A DNA stretch of 64,000 nucleotides, from positions 1,256,001-1,320,000 of the forward strand of contig WPIO01000103.1 of the NCBI GenBank assembly GCA_009760855.2, in the 5' to 3' direction. Positions 11,091 to 23,569 of the stretch are shown in pieces. A program made the position numbers and the translations under genes. This DNA is from Cristatella mucedo. Lineage: Eukaryota; Bryozoa; Phylactolaemata; Cristatellidae. Every line of letters begins with the position of its first letter. The first letter of the stretch is position 1. The notes beneath the pieces were generated by a model that had not been told where the DNA came from, ran no database searches, and worked only from the letters and a program-made list of their open reading frames with translations.

Positions 11091-11832
11091 ATGCAGTGCT
11101 TTGAGTGGAGCTGAGCTGTTCACGGTCGATTCGGGAATCCCAAGTCACCGACGGGGATCCGGGAATGAGCTGTTGGGCTCTGTTTTCTCGATGTGGTAAC
11201 TTCTGGAAGCTGACCAGTAGGTACCAATCATTAATGTTATGTATCTTTATCTGTAACTCCACGTAGCCACAAAGACTATTGCTGGCTGTTTATCGATCAT
11301 GCACTTTTGGGACGATGCCAGCTGTAGGCCCATCGCAGTTCACGGGTAACAGTAGCCAGAGCCAGCCTGCAAGTCCCTGTGGCTCATGCATGGGCTGGTC
11401 CGCATGTATTCTGCTGGAGCTCCGAGCAGGCACAACAGAGCTGAAAATGAGCCACCGGGTCACGTGTCAGCCTAGTGCACTACGGCTGTTGCCAGAGTTT
11501 CGAGCTTTCTACGAAGTGCTAGGCATCTTAGCGACTGAAGGACAGAAGGGGCAGAAGCGCCGACCGACCTACACTGTGAGTGCGCATGGGATGCGGCCTG
11601 CCTATCCAGCGCTAGCTGCCTGCTCCGTGCCGCTGCCTGGCATATTTGGCTACTGCGATGAGTATGGCTTGCGGCTTTTATTAGCCTGAGTTCAAAACAC
11701 TGCAAAAAGGAAGGGTCGGACGTTTTCTTGTGAGCTTCGTTCTTGCTCCCTCAAACAGTTCGATCAGGTGGGTGCATCTCAAGGAGCAATCCAAACCGGG
11801 AATGCATTGCTTACACATGCCGGTGGTCCTTA

Positions 11833-12055
11833 ATAGTACTAAATCTCTTTCTAGACACTTGCTGCAAAGTATGTCCACTGGACAGTGACATAAGCAGACT
11901 TGTGGCGATTCGCATGAACTCTGCAAATGCTGTGAGGAAAAAGTGCATGTTAGCTTCTTTTTTCAATGCTGCTAGTCCTTTCGAAATTGACTACACTGTC
12001 CGGGTTTAGGTCCTATCTCATATGGAGATTTCGGAGTGTTAATGTCAACGGGTAA
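11833..12055. mobile_element. LINE family A scraps in opposite orientation
   Basis: Bases 11833-11975 match the reverse-complemented 3' region (ctctttctagacac..). Bases 12005-12055 match a sense-strand RT piece (ggtcctatctca.. ggagatt.. aatgtcaacgg). Both are old and short. Confidence 0.45.
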
Positions 12056-12378
12056 GATTATTCATGAAGTCTTTCAAGTATTCGGTACCAAAGTGATCTG
12101 TGCTTGGCTCAGAATTCACAATGTATGCTCCCCTTTTTGCAGATTCACTATTTAATGCAAATTTAGTCCTTGAGTACTAGTTGTTATTTCCTAACTCATT
12201 ATACCTCAGATATATGTGTGTGTGTGTGTGTTTGTGTGTGTGAGTGAGTGTATATGTAGTAGCTATTATCCACTAGAAACTTTGCCTTTTGTCATGGTTA
12301 ATTTGAATTAAACCTATTTCCTTTGAGAAAACTGAAGAGCTCTTACCTTGCCATTAAATAAATAAATAATAATAAATC

Positions 12379-12545
12379 CTAGCTGATTAAACAGCCTCTT
12401 TTGTATAGCGACAGAAGAGCCTTTACGGCTATCACCACCGCTTGCAGTGGCGATAAAGGATCGCCCCACCACAGGAATCGAACCCACGACCTCGGGACCG
12501 AGGCCGTGAAAGCAACCGCCTTACCCAGTGTGCCATCACGGCTCC
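12379..12545 (-). mobile_element. tRNA-derived SINE, family 1
   Basis: A full-length-looking copy on the - strand: B box 'gggttcgattcc', body '..ctcttctgtcgctatac', end '..ttaatcagct', then a tail of TTTATTATTATTTATTTA type. Confidence 0.82.
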
Positions 12546-12549
12546 ACAC

Positions 12550-15240
12550 TTAGAAAAACAAGAATGGATCGAAAATATCATGAATTCGCTCCGAGTTCGT
12601 ACAAAAATGACCACTCAAAAGGGTTCAGAAATGTGATCTTCTAGATTTTCGGCTCTACTGCAAATCACGTTGTCGATCAAGCCACAAAGCATAGTCCCTG
12701 TAATGTTTTCGTTATACTTTCATGGTAACAATGTTCAAATCTAGCATATTATGGTGAAATCACTCACTTAACTTAACTCCTCTGAGTAAGCTCCCGTGTT
12801 CTCCTTGAATTTTTCAAGTGTAGTGTAAAGGTTTTGAGGGACATTGGCATCCTATTTTGGAACCATATGTTCTTGAGCCTAGATATCAGAAGCCTACCAT
12901 GGGACTTTGTAAGACCAATGTCTTTGATCGGATCTAGTTCACTAAAAATATGGCAATAGTATCAAGGCCTTTCTAAATCTTCGTTAGAAAACCAAATCTC
13001 TACCCAGACCTTTTGCAACTTGCTGGCAAGCAAAGCAATAATTCCCAGTTAATGACTAGCAAGCTGTTATTCCTAAATAAGCATTCAAAGTATATAAGTA
13101 TCATGCTGAGACCTGAATGCAAAAGCCCACAGGAATTCGCTCTGGGTGCATGGTCATTAAAACCCCGGCTGGTAACATGCACTGGATCATGCGTGGATAA
13201 GTACGTAAATCAGTACAGGACGAGACAAGCTTGCTTGAATGCATTGAAAGCTGACCTGAATAGATGAGTCTTTAGCCGAGATTTAAGTAGTGCTAAGTTG
13301 TGCAGGTGCTGACCTCTTCTGACGAGTTCTAGACTTTCAGTTTATGCGAACTAAGGGCACATTAAACAGCCTATCGATGCCATGGTTCCGTCACTGAACT
13401 GTAGGTGATTTAACAACTTTGCTCCGACTTACCTGTTACATATAAGCTATTGTGATGTTATCACTAATGCTTTCTGACATACTTCATAACCAGGTTTCCC
13501 ATTTAACCACCTCTTCCACTAAATCAGGTCGTTCGGCTGTTTCTAACCACCTAAATCTCTTGGAAGATGAGGCTTTAACTACTTGTGCTCTACAGTGTGG
13601 AACTATTATCTGCTGACATAACGACAATCTCCTTACTTGATGGCATTCAAAAATAATCTAAACGCCTATCTATTCATCATAGACTGTGCCCTCTCTATCC
13701 GTTTGAACTTTTTCTTTGTGTTAGCATCGTGCTGAAATCCTGCATCTTGTAACTAACCAGTTGACATCCTTCCTTGGAAGCATATTTAAAGTGTCCCATT
13801 AAAACATCTTCGGAAACCGACCTTTAACCTTGATTTGAAGGCATGCGGTATGAGCGCGGCACTAACATAATTTTTATTTCTATCTGTAAATGATAGATTC
13901 TCTCATGAGAGATGAGTTTAATTGGTGCTCTGGAGGCGCACAGCCCAACCAGCCTCTAGAATAGGTACCTAAGCCTGGAAGCCTCTTCACTCATGCCGGG
14001 AGACCACCATGGAAGAACTAGGGGACCTCCAAGTAGGTAATAGGGGTGGTATTTCTTGCAAAGGAGGTCTTGGACGGATGCAATTTTGGTCTGGGATCAA
14101 AGGCCAGCCCCATTGGTAAGATATCTGTGGAGCTGCTGCCCTTCTAGCCTCCCTGGCTTGATTGCCAGAGATTCAGCTCTTTATGGTACTATGTAAATTT
14201 TTCAAATTAATTATTATTGTATTCATATGCAAGAGCGCATCGACAACTTTAACAGTATAGGGTTACGTTGATTCAGTGATGATTATGCTTTTTTTTGTGT
14301 AGTAGCATCAAAGTCAAAGTTTCTTACTATTAATAGTAGTTCATAGTTCATGTCCAATTGCTTGAACCACGTGCAAAAAAATGTGTGGCGCATTGCCTAA
14401 GAATGTTGTTGGCAAAGTAATTCGAAAGAAGTTACGATCGACACGTGGTTCTGAGATTCCAAGATTTGCAGCAAAAACATAAAGAGTACCCAAACTTGTA
14501 GTGAGCGTGAGCTCCTAATGTCCAAGACATGCAGGACAAATTTGTATGTTACCAATTGGCTTATGGCGAAAGGCCAAGGCAGACAATTAATTGCCTCCCA
14601 CCTTGAGGCTGAACAGGCAAAGCCTTAACCAACCGAGGGTGTCCAACTCCCGACCTTAATGCCATGAGCATTACCTGATTAGCTTATCAAATTCTTCATC
14701 CGTTAAGGTATTAAGACACTGGGGATGTGCTGATTCTCCAGGCTGAGTCTTGCAGCTCCCTTCTTATTAGACCCATATCCCAATGATGGATACAGGTGCT
14801 TGTAAATGACCTAAGTATTGGCCCTCCCCCCAATAAAAATCGATGTTACCTGATTGGACAATGCATCTCACCCGACCGGCAGGTTGTTGCACATTCTGGC
14901 TACTGCCCTTTGTTGATTTCAAAATTAAACGTTATGCCAGACCAATTCTGTTTAGTGAAGAATTGAATTTAGGTTTACTAGATGTGAAAATGGTCCACAG
15001 TTTGGCGATTTCTGTTGAGTTCCGCCATTCCCCTGTGAACCTTCAGAAGTTTGCATTGTTTTCTATATAATAAAGAAATGCAAGAACCCGTGTATATGTA
15101 ATTGAACCTTATAAGTATGACCTAACCATATCTGCTGCAAGTGTGTTGTATATGGGCAGTCTAATTTGCACTACAGCTGAACAGGGACAGATCGTATTAT
15201 TTCACCGTCTATTGAAAAAGGCAGTTCCAGCGTTTGCAAC
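12550..15240. other. Intronic stretch without recognised features
   Basis: This lies between the two CARD modules. I see no exon with paired splice signals, no family A/B LINE and no SINE. Around 13370-13700 a few codons faintly resemble the LINE C-terminal motif, but not enough to call. Confidence 0.4.
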
Positions 15241-15241
15241 A

Positions 15242-15712
15242 GCAGTTGCAGCTGGCAGATGTAATGTAATGTAAAGTAATGTAATGTAATGTAATGTAAT
15301 GTATCTCCGTATGTAACTGCACAAAGTCATAAAGACCATGTGGGTGTGACGCAGGAGAGTTTTGTATAGCGCACTCACAGCCTAAGCGGCTTTCGGTACG
15401 CATTCGGCAGCCAACAGACTTCGTCTCATGCAACAAAGAGAAAGTGGGAAGCCTAGCAGAGTCAGGAGAGCAGTTGAGGTAATGAGTAGCATGGAAGTAG
15501 CAGTTCAGGACCGCTGAAAAAGATGTGCCATAGTCGGCAATTGGAGAGTAGTTGTCGTTGCGTAAGAATTGTGGAAGCGAGTTCCACAGTCAAGGACCTG
15601 CAGAGCTAAAGCTTCTGTCGCCAACTGTCTTTAAGCGGAGGAATGGGACAGCTAATTTATTGTCCACACAGGACCTGAGGGCGCGAACAGGCTGAAACTG
15701 ATGCAGCAGTAG
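15242..15712 (-). mobile_element. LINE family B, 3' end
   Basis: It ends in at least six ATGTA-type pentamers (15257-15302 on +), then the family B 3' UTR and the reverse complement of the 'SAGPRLWNSLPQFL' and 'LAVPFLRLKTVGDRSF' coding. It closely matches 61195-61620 and 6923-7325. Confidence 0.8.
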
Positions 15713-16452
15713 TAGAGTTTTATCTGCTGGAAACTTGATGGACTTATTGTACGCTGAGGACAAGGTGTAAAGAAGAAGCCTGTAACCGTTTCTGTTAAGA
15801 GCACAGCCGACATTATCTCCCCACCTTTCGTAGATGCTTCAAGCTCTCATAATCTGCAATTGAGAATAGACATCCTTGCCATTGTCTGCCATGGGCTAAA
15901 GATGATGTCTGCAAGATGTCTGCCTATGTTTATAGTGTCACCTGCTCTTCCTTGCACGGAGGGCTGCCCATTTCACTCTTCCTGGAGGCTGTTGGCTTGA
16001 TATCGCTCTGCGTATCATGGCATTTTTAATTAACATTCAGAATCCTTGTGAATCGCTAGCGACTTTCTCTGTAGTTGGTGCTACAGCTGACTGCTTCAAT
16101 CTGTGGGGCTGCCGAAGCATGTGACTCACTAAGAGCCGGCCACGGGAATGTTTTGGGTAGCCACAGTAGCAGGCTGCAGCCAGGAGGTCGAAATCTCTGG
16201 GCTGAACCATTTCAGGGCTGCAGCTAACCGTGGCATGCCGAAAACAGAAGACCTACTGAGCTGTGCATTTTTGCCGTTTGCTGTGCCCACTGATCCCAAG
16301 GAGTCAGCCTGGGCCTCCAGATCACTAGGGCTGCGGTATGCTGAATCTGCATTGTCAGCTTTCCTTTGAAGTGCCTCCCGTGCTGCTCGTCCGGCTCGAT
16401 GCAGATCCATCGCTCGCTCACTCCCGTTCAGTCTCTTTTCTCTCCTCGCCAG

Positions 16453-16628
16453 GAACCCGACACGGAGTCGCCGATGGTGTCGAGGCCTGCACAAACGACC
16501 TGATCGCCGCCCTCTCGACGATGAGTTGCTCGATCATGGAGCAGCTCTCCTTGTCACAGACGCACAGCATCGCGCACTATATGCATTCGAACTGGACTCT
16601 GGCCGCTGTGGAAATTGAGCAGATAATG
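16453..16628 (+). CDS. CARD 2, first half (helices 1-3)
   Basis: This 176-nt exon between ctctcctcgccag and ATAATG|gtaatc has the same phases as 7458-7636 and is one codon shorter. The peptide begins TRHGVADGVEA and carries IMEQLSLSQTHSIAHYMHSN followed by VEIEQIM. Residues shared with CARD 1 include RHG, QTH, YMHSN and the C-terminal VE-E-IM. The phase-1 entry joins the phase-1 exit of the exon at 10708-10882, so CARD 1 runs straight into CARD 2. Confidence 0.77.
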
Positions 16629-17147
16629 GTAATCGATGCAAAGCTGACAAGTCGTGCTATCTGCAACCCTTTTACTGCCCCTCAGACAGGGAAGCCGTGA
16701 TGTGTCAAGCAATTCTTGTTTACTGACAGCCGACAGAATAGCCAATGTTGTAACAGGGGTGGGGTGGGGGTGTGTGAGACTTCACTGTCTAGCAGGACAC
16801 CAACACGAAAGGCTAACCGGTCATCAGTCTCATCGGTGAGGCTAGCCCAAGTCGGCAATTTAGCCCCTTCGAAAATTCCTGGGCCAATGTCAGTGTCTGT
16901 GTCTGTGGAGAGATCCGTCGGTGCAATATGCTGCTTCAATGTGTTGCTTCCATGCCACCTTTTGCTGTTATGCATGCCTTGTGAGCAGCTTCAGCAGGGC
17001 TGTATTTATTAGTCTAGTGTTCAGTTCATTGCTATTTGGTAGCCTGATATCACTGGACTCCTGCTGGAACTGAGTTGCTAGCAGCATCCATTGTATATGC
17101 TAGCGCAGCTATCTATCTGTCGACCCTTCTAAAAAAAAAAAAATGCT

Positions 17148-17313
17148 AGCTGATTTAACAGCCTCTTTTTGTATAGCGACAGAAGAGCCTTAACGGCTAT
17201 CACCACCGCTTGCAGTGGCGATAAAGGATTGCCCACAGCAGGATTCGAGCCCACGACCTGGCGGGCCGAGGTCGTGAAAAGCAACCGCCTTACCTAGTGA
17301 GCCATTACGGCTA
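17148..17313 (-). mobile_element. tRNA-derived SINE, family 1
   Basis: A full-length-looking copy on the - strand, ending '..gttaaatcagctagcat' and then 12 or more T. Confidence 0.82.
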
Positions 17314-17339
17314 AGCCTTGCTCCTTATCTGACTCATGT

Positions 17340-17505
17340 GAAAACCCTTGCGACCTGCATCGGTGACATTTGCGTTTGGATGGCTATTATTTTTATGTGG
17401 CTTAAAGATGACAAGACCAATCTAACAGTTATGGGCAGACCTAGTCATCCGAAAGCTGCAAGAGCTAACCCTCCAGCTCTGTTCAGTTGGCATCATTCCA
17501 CTGAA
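17340..17505 (+). mobile_element. LINE family C fragment
   Basis: A decayed RT segment: 'CIGDICVWMAI' then 'LKDDKTNLTVMGRPS' matches the region just after the YADD core in other copies (DDI.TWMAANFLKLNDDKT). It abuts the family B element at 17515. Confidence 0.55.
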
Positions 17506-17514
17506 GTCTGAATG

Positions 17515-18062
17515 TATGTAATGAAATGCAATGTAATGTATCCCCACCTGTAACTCCAAAAGCCACCAAGACTAACTGGGTTTTATGCAGGAGAGTTTTT
17601 TATAGCGAACTCAAAACCTAAGCTGCTTTTGGTACGCATTCGGTAACCCACACACTTCATCTCACACAACAAAGAGAAAGTGAGAAGCATAGCTGAGTTA
17701 GCAGGGGGGGTCGAAGAAGTGAGTAGCATGTAGGTAGCATCTCAAGACGGCAGAGAAGGGTCGACTGCAGGGGAGTAGATATTTTTGTGTAAGAATTGTG
17801 GAAGGGAGTTTAATAGTCTAGGACCTGCAGAGCAAACGTTAGTGTCGTCAATGGTCTTTAAGTGTAGGAATGGAGCAGCCAATTTATCTACCATATAGGA
17901 TCTGAGGGCACGAGGAGGCTGAAACTGGTCCAGCAGTTCAGCTTGGTATGAAGGAGCCAAGCTGTGGCTGGCCTTTTGGGTCTGCTTAAGATCTTTACTC
18001 TGTATCTGTTGATCAACCGGAAGCCATCGAAGCACCTTCAGCAAAGGAGACACGTGGTCAAA
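17515..18062 (-). mobile_element. LINE family B, 3' part
   Basis: TGTAATG-type units at 17516-17540 on + are followed by the family B 3' UTR and coding. In - frame it reads MSPLLKVLRWLPVDQQIQSK and later SAGPRLLNSLPQFL. Confidence 0.78.
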
Positions 18063-18488
18063 TCTATGGGATTAGTTAGCTAATGCACTTAGCTTGTGCT
18101 GAGCTCCACGCTCGATGATGTCACCAAGTCCTGTATTCTTAAGCTTGCTCCTCACGGTCTCTTGCCCTCTCGCTCGCCTACCAGAAGAAAAATACGGAAG
18201 CGTGACACTAATCATGTCATTGTCGCTGTACCATTTATGTTTCATACAAAATGACTCAGTGGTAGCCAAAAAGTGCTCTTATAGTGGTTGCCAAGAAAAA
18301 TAAAATGCAAAGGATGCAGCAGCTTGGAGCCTGATGCTGCCTGGGACCTTTGACCCGTCGGCATGCCTGGTTGCAAGCTTTAGCTGAAAGCAAGGCCCTT
18401 CCATGAACCGAACATTCGGCCGAGTTCGATTTGATTGGTCTCGGCTGCAACTAAAACCAGAGGTAATGTGTTTTTCACGAACTGGATC

Positions 18489-18586
18489 GTGAGCTCGAGT
18501 TCTGCATCCTTTATTAACTCCTTCAAGCAGTGGTGATAGCCATTAAGGCTCTTCTGCAGCTATATAAATCAGAATATTAAATCAGC
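18489..18586 (+). mobile_element. SINE family 1, partial, inserted after the CARD duplication
   Basis: From a degenerate B box (gctcgagttctgcatcc) through 'agcagtggtgatagcc' and 'ggctcttctg' to 'attaaatcagct' it follows family 1 in sense orientation. The matching intron of CARD 1 (around 10575) lacks it, so it inserted after the duplication. Confidence 0.6.
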
Positions 18587-18739
18587 TTACAAAAAAATTG
18601 AACGACTTTTGGTTGCAGCGTTGGTAGCACTAGGTTTACCTGCCGTCCTAGTTTCTTCAGGCAGCGCCACTGCAGCGGTGCCCTGTGCTCTCATGGTTTC
18701 TTCATATGCAGCCTTTGCTGCTACTCCTGCTGTTCTTAG

Positions 18740-18914
18740 GATATGAAAAACGCAGTGACTGCAGCAGCCTACTTGCTCAATTGTGTTATGAGGAAAGGTG
18801 CCACTGGGGTCGTTATATTCCTTAAAGCCCTTCGGTCGCCCAACGTCGGATTAGACCATCTCGCGGACTTGATCTCTTTTCCGAGTGACCAGACTACAGA
18901 CGACATTGACAAAG
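18740..18914 (+). CDS. CARD 2, second half (helices 4-6)
   Basis: This 175-nt exon follows acceptor ctgctgttcttag and ends AAAG|gtgagag. It carries AAYLLNCVMRKGATGVVIFL and KALRSPNVGL, the same helix 4-5 pattern as the CARD 1 exon. Upstream intron sequence is also homologous to that of CARD 1 (for example gaagaaaaatacg.. and gactcagtggtagccaaaa). It leaves in phase 1, compatible with the last-exon candidate at 28190 and also with the acceptor at 25606. Confidence 0.77.
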
Positions 18915-19024
18915 GTGAGAGATTGGCATGCTGCACGTTGTGAGGTTGAGATGGGTCGTGCTTGCTACAGACATGCTCTTAAGCTAGCGATATTACCGTG
19001 CTCTATTCTGCTGTCCTCAAATTC

Positions 19025-19110
19025 ACAAACATGTGCTCTCGCGCACCCACGTGCACACACACCCACGTGCACACACACACGTGCACACACCCACACGTTC
19101 AAGCTACTTT
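19025..19110. repeat. CA/CACGTG-rich repeat
   Basis: Imperfect units (cacccacgtgcacacac). Positionally equivalent to the CA tract at 10980-11090. Confidence 0.7.
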
Positions 19111-19114
19111 CGAT

Positions 19115-20265
19115 GGTGTTGATCCACCTCACTGGGTACCGAATGTGCATAATTCATTTTCCCACTCAAGGTGACATGCTTCTGTAATTTGGTTGCTGCT
19201 GAGCGATTGTCTTGGGACCGTGTCGGCTGCTTCCTCATCAGTTGGACAGTGTACATGCAGCTTGAGAGTAGCAGCCTATTGCCTACTTTAAGCTAGCTTT
19301 GCTCGAATGGAACTTCTAAGCAGAGCAATCCATGTGTCCAATTGCTACCGAAAGCCGCAAGGATGCTTGGCACCGTCCTTGCAGCTTTCGGGCACCGTCA
19401 GCTCAGCATCGTCAAAATCGCAACGCTCACCAGTTCGACGGACATTTCCCTCTCTCTTGCTCCCTAGTTCACTCCTGTGAGTTGCAGTAGCAATTTGCCA
19501 TTTGCCATATAATATGTCGCCTTTATATCGCCTTAAGAGAACTTACTCTTCATCCAGGGACCCTACAGCTCCCTGCTTGAGAATCAGTACCCGAGAGCTA
19601 CTGACACGAACGTCATCAAGCATGCAAATGCAAAATGAGTACCGTGCCTATGCCAGCATGCAAAAACAAGCATGAAGACACTCATGAGCCCCCCTCCTTA
19701 TTAGGACCTCTGGCCCCTAGCGTATGCACTAGGTTGTGTCCGGGTATGCACTCAAAGCACAACAGAAGAAACTAAAAGAGTGGTTCAGTGAGCCTAAGGA
19801 AAAGCTCTCGGGAACAGATAGATAGGACTTAAGATAAGATAAGATGATTAAGATTAGATAAGATGCAAGGTCATTGCAGGTAGTAACCGAACCCCAAAAG
19901 CAAATTCTAGACTTTTGATGCATACAAGCTAATGCGATCACCTACAGATTTCAGTTTAGTGCTGAGGATGGCTAGATGACCAGATAACTTGGTCAGAAAC
20001 TAGAAACCATCACCCTTTAGATATCCACTCCAGGGCCATGTTTTTTATATATTTGGTGCATCCTGACTCGACTTCTAGAACTCTCTACCAATAGGTTTGT
20101 ATGCCTGTGCAATAAGATGCTGATAGTTACTGGTAGACTCGGCAGCTAGGCTTGCCCGTTTGTGACATAGCATTTTTAGTACTGCAGTACCATTTATTAA
20201 GAACTTCTGGTCAGTACCTTAAATAGTTGCAACTGGTGCTAAACTCAGCAGTTTCTTTCTGTCAT
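19115..20265. other. Intronic stretch, little recognisable
   Basis: Only a decayed LINE-like terminus near 19515-19600 (cgccttaagagaacttactc) and a short agataagat-type repeat near 19830-19860. No exon is supported. Confidence 0.35.
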
Positions 20266-20267
20266 CA

Positions 20268-21893
20268 ATAATAATAATAATAATGCATTCGTATAGCAGC
20301 TTCGGAGAACTCAATTTCTTTCTAAGCACTTTACATATGCTGCAAAGGAAGCATGATCATATGGTTAGTGGTAGCATGTGCAATGTCAATAAGCATAACA
20401 TGGTTATAGGTGACATGCACAGGGTCAGCATGCAAAAATGGTTAGTGGCATCATGTAAAGTGTCATGATGCATAAGCACACTAAGGACGAATCGCAAGGA
20501 CCCACTAAATCTTGTAATAAATAGGACCGTCTTTAGCTCTTTTTAATTGTCGTCTAGTCTGGGGTGTCATGACGTCAGTCGGGATTGAGTTCCAGGCTTA
20601 AGGAGCATAGGAACTAAACGCGCGGTCTCCAGGATTTGAGCTTCGTACGAGGTGCTGGTAAACGATTTGATTCAGAAAATTGGGCAGTAAGATGCCAAGC
20701 CTGGTGGGGATTGGTTCTGATAGGTAGGCTGGAGCCAGAGAATGAAGGGACCTAAAAGTCAGGGACAGTATCTTGAATTCGATGCACTTCTGGAGCCAGT
20801 GCAGGTCGGCCAGAAGTGGTTTGATGTGGCAACTGCAATGCTCACGATAGACAAGCCTAGCTGCAGAGTTTTGCACCAACTGTGAGCACATGATAGCACA
20901 GGCCGGAAGACCAGCATGCTATGAGTTTCAAAAGTCGAAACGAGATGTTACAAATGTTTGGATCAGTTTGGATGTAGCATCCCTGGCTAAGCAAGCCTGA
21001 ATTTTAACTATGTTATGTAGGTGAAACTAGGCAGACTTGACTGTGTCGTTGATGTGGTCGTCTAGTGCAAGGTCACTTTAGAAAAGGAATCCTAGATTTC
21101 GTGCAGATTCAACAGGAGATAGGCTGGCAGAGCCGATTTTGAGCATTGAGTTTTCCAATTTCTGCATCACACTTGATTTGCCCATAACGAGTAAGTAGGT
21201 TTTATCATCATTTAATTTAAGAAAGTTTGCTTCCATCCATGTACAGATGTCATCTATACATGCAGCAAGTGAGTTGAAAGAGTTCGACATGCTGGACAGC
21301 TGCAAGGGATCAAAGCAAAGGTACCATTGAGTAGTGTCATTTGCATAGAAGTGAAAGCCTAGATGGTGCTTGGCGATCACATCGGCAAATGAGAGAGAGG
21401 GGAGAGAGAGAGTATAAACTGTGAAGAAAAGCAGACCAAGCACAGACCCCTGAGGTACCCCATATACTTCAGTGACTCCTCGGATGATCTTTTCCCATTC
21501 ACATTAATACTCTGGAGTATTCCACTGAGATAAGACTTAAACCATTTAAGTGCAGTTCTAGTGATGCCCAGGCGAGAGGAGATGCCTCGAGAAAGACTTG
21601 GTGGTAATCGGTAGTATCAAACGCTGCCGAAAGATAAACCAGTATAACCAGAGAGGTTTTAGCTAAGTCTGCACTCCTGATAAGGTCGTTATAAACCCTA
21701 AGAAATGCTTACTCTGTGGAGTGATTACTTCTAAAACCAGAATGGAACTCACTTGCTAAGTTTGAAGTTTCAATGTACGAACTCAGCTGGTCTGCCACAA
21801 CCCGTTCCAGTGACTTTGATAGGGATTGTAGATGGGAGATTGGGCTGAAGCTCCTCAGATTTTCTTGGTCTAGTATTGCTTTCCTAATTAATG
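20268..21893 (-). mobile_element. LINE family A, long copy
   Basis: (TAA)n at 20268-20283 on + marks its 3' end. Reading 5' from there come the 3' UTR, the C-terminal RT region, MEANFLKLNDDKTYLLVMGK, FYANDTTQWYLCFDP (YADD damaged to YAND), and the pre-core fingers region. Several frameshifts; non-functional. It stops where an opposite-strand copy begins. Confidence 0.8.
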
Positions 21894-21897
21894 GCCC

Positions 21898-23538
21898 GTA
21901 ACTATAGCACCTTTCAAAAAAGCTGTAGTCAGGCCACTTCTCACGAAAGCCACACTAGACCAAGAGAACTTGAGCAACTACCGCCCAGTCTCCCTTCTAC
22001 CATTCCTATCAAAGACACCGGAACTGGTCGTGGCGGACCAGCAGAACTCATAAATCGAAACTTCAAACCTTGCTAGTAAGTTCCAGTCTGGCTTTAGAGC
22101 TAATCACTCCACACAGTCAGCATTGCTTAGGGTATACAACGACCTACTTAGGAATGCAGACATGGGTAGAGTGTCTCTGCTTGTTTTGCTCGATCTTTCG
22201 GCAGCTTTTGATACTATCGATCACAAAGTTCTTCTAGAGCGCCTCTCATCACGCCTGGGCATCACTGGCACTGCTCTGCAATGGTTCAGGTCCTATCTCA
22301 GTGGGAGACTCCAGAGTATTGACGTGAATGGACAAAGATCATCCGAGGTACCTCTGAAATATGGGGTACCTCAGGGCTCCGTGCTAGGTCCGGTTCTTTT
22401 CACGGTTTATACTCTCCCTCTTGCTGATGTGATTGCCAAGCACAATCTAGGCTTTCACTTCTATGCGGATGACACTCAGTTGTACCTTTGCTTTGATCCC
22501 TCCCAGCCTTCGAGCACCTCGAATTCTCTCAACTCACTTGCTGCATGTATTGATGACATCCACACATGGATGGCAGCAAATTTTCTAAAACTAAACGAGG
22601 ATAAAACTAACTTACTAGTTATGTGAAAACCCAGTGTGATTCATAAATTGGAAAGGGTGCCACTCAAAATTGGCTCTGCCTGCATATGTCCTGTTGAATC
22701 AGCTCGAATTCTAGGTGTCATGTTCCAAAGTGACCTCTCGTTAGACGACCACGTCAGCTCCACAGTCAAATTTGCCTACTTTCAGCTACATAACATTGCT
22801 AAAATTCGGGCTTGTTTAGATAAGGACACCACGTCTAATTTGGTCCGTGCATTCGTGACATCCCGTCTCGACTTCTGCAACACATTGCTTAGCAGCCTAC
22901 CGGCCTGTGCAATCAGGCGATTGTAGCTGGTGCAAAACTCCGAAGCTAGGCTTGTCTGTCGTGAGCGTCCAAGTTGCCACATCACACCACTTCTTGCCGA
23001 CCTGCACCTGCTCCCAGTCAAGCAAAGGATTGACTTCAAGGTTTTGTTGCTCACTTCTAGGTCACTTTATTCTTTGGCTCCAGCCTATCTCTCAGATCTG
23101 CTGCCCTACCAGGCCAAGCATCGTACCAGCTGCTTTTCGGAATCGAACAGTCTACCAAAACCTCGTACAAACCTCAAATCCTTTGGAGACCGTGCATTCA
23201 GCTCGTATGCTCCCAAAGCCTGGAACTCCCTCCCGGCTTGCGTCAGAACGTCCCCTGACTTGACCGCATTTAAAAAGAACTTTAAAACGCTTATCTTATT
23301 TAGGACAGCATTTAGTGGGTCCCTGTGATTCGTCCTTCACGTGCTTATGCATGCTGACACTGTTGCATGCTGCCACTAACCACATTTGCATGTTGACCCT
23401 GTGCATGTCACCCCTCACCATGTTATTCATGTTGTTTATCAAGCATGATATTACTCACCATTCAATTGCATTTCCCTTTGCAGCAAATGTAAAGCGCCTA
23501 GAGAGAGATTGAGTTCTCTGAGGGCGCTTTATCAAGTG

Positions 23539-23569
<31 letters not shown>

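Noticed and set aside
11279-11689. 136-codon ORF between the CARD modules
   Set aside because: No splice signals that fit the CARD gene phases, no counterpart in the second module and no recognisable motif.
22123-22926. Functional reverse transcriptase gene
   Set aside because: The RT core is intact, but a TGA, later frameshifts and 5' truncation without endonuclease show a dead LINE.
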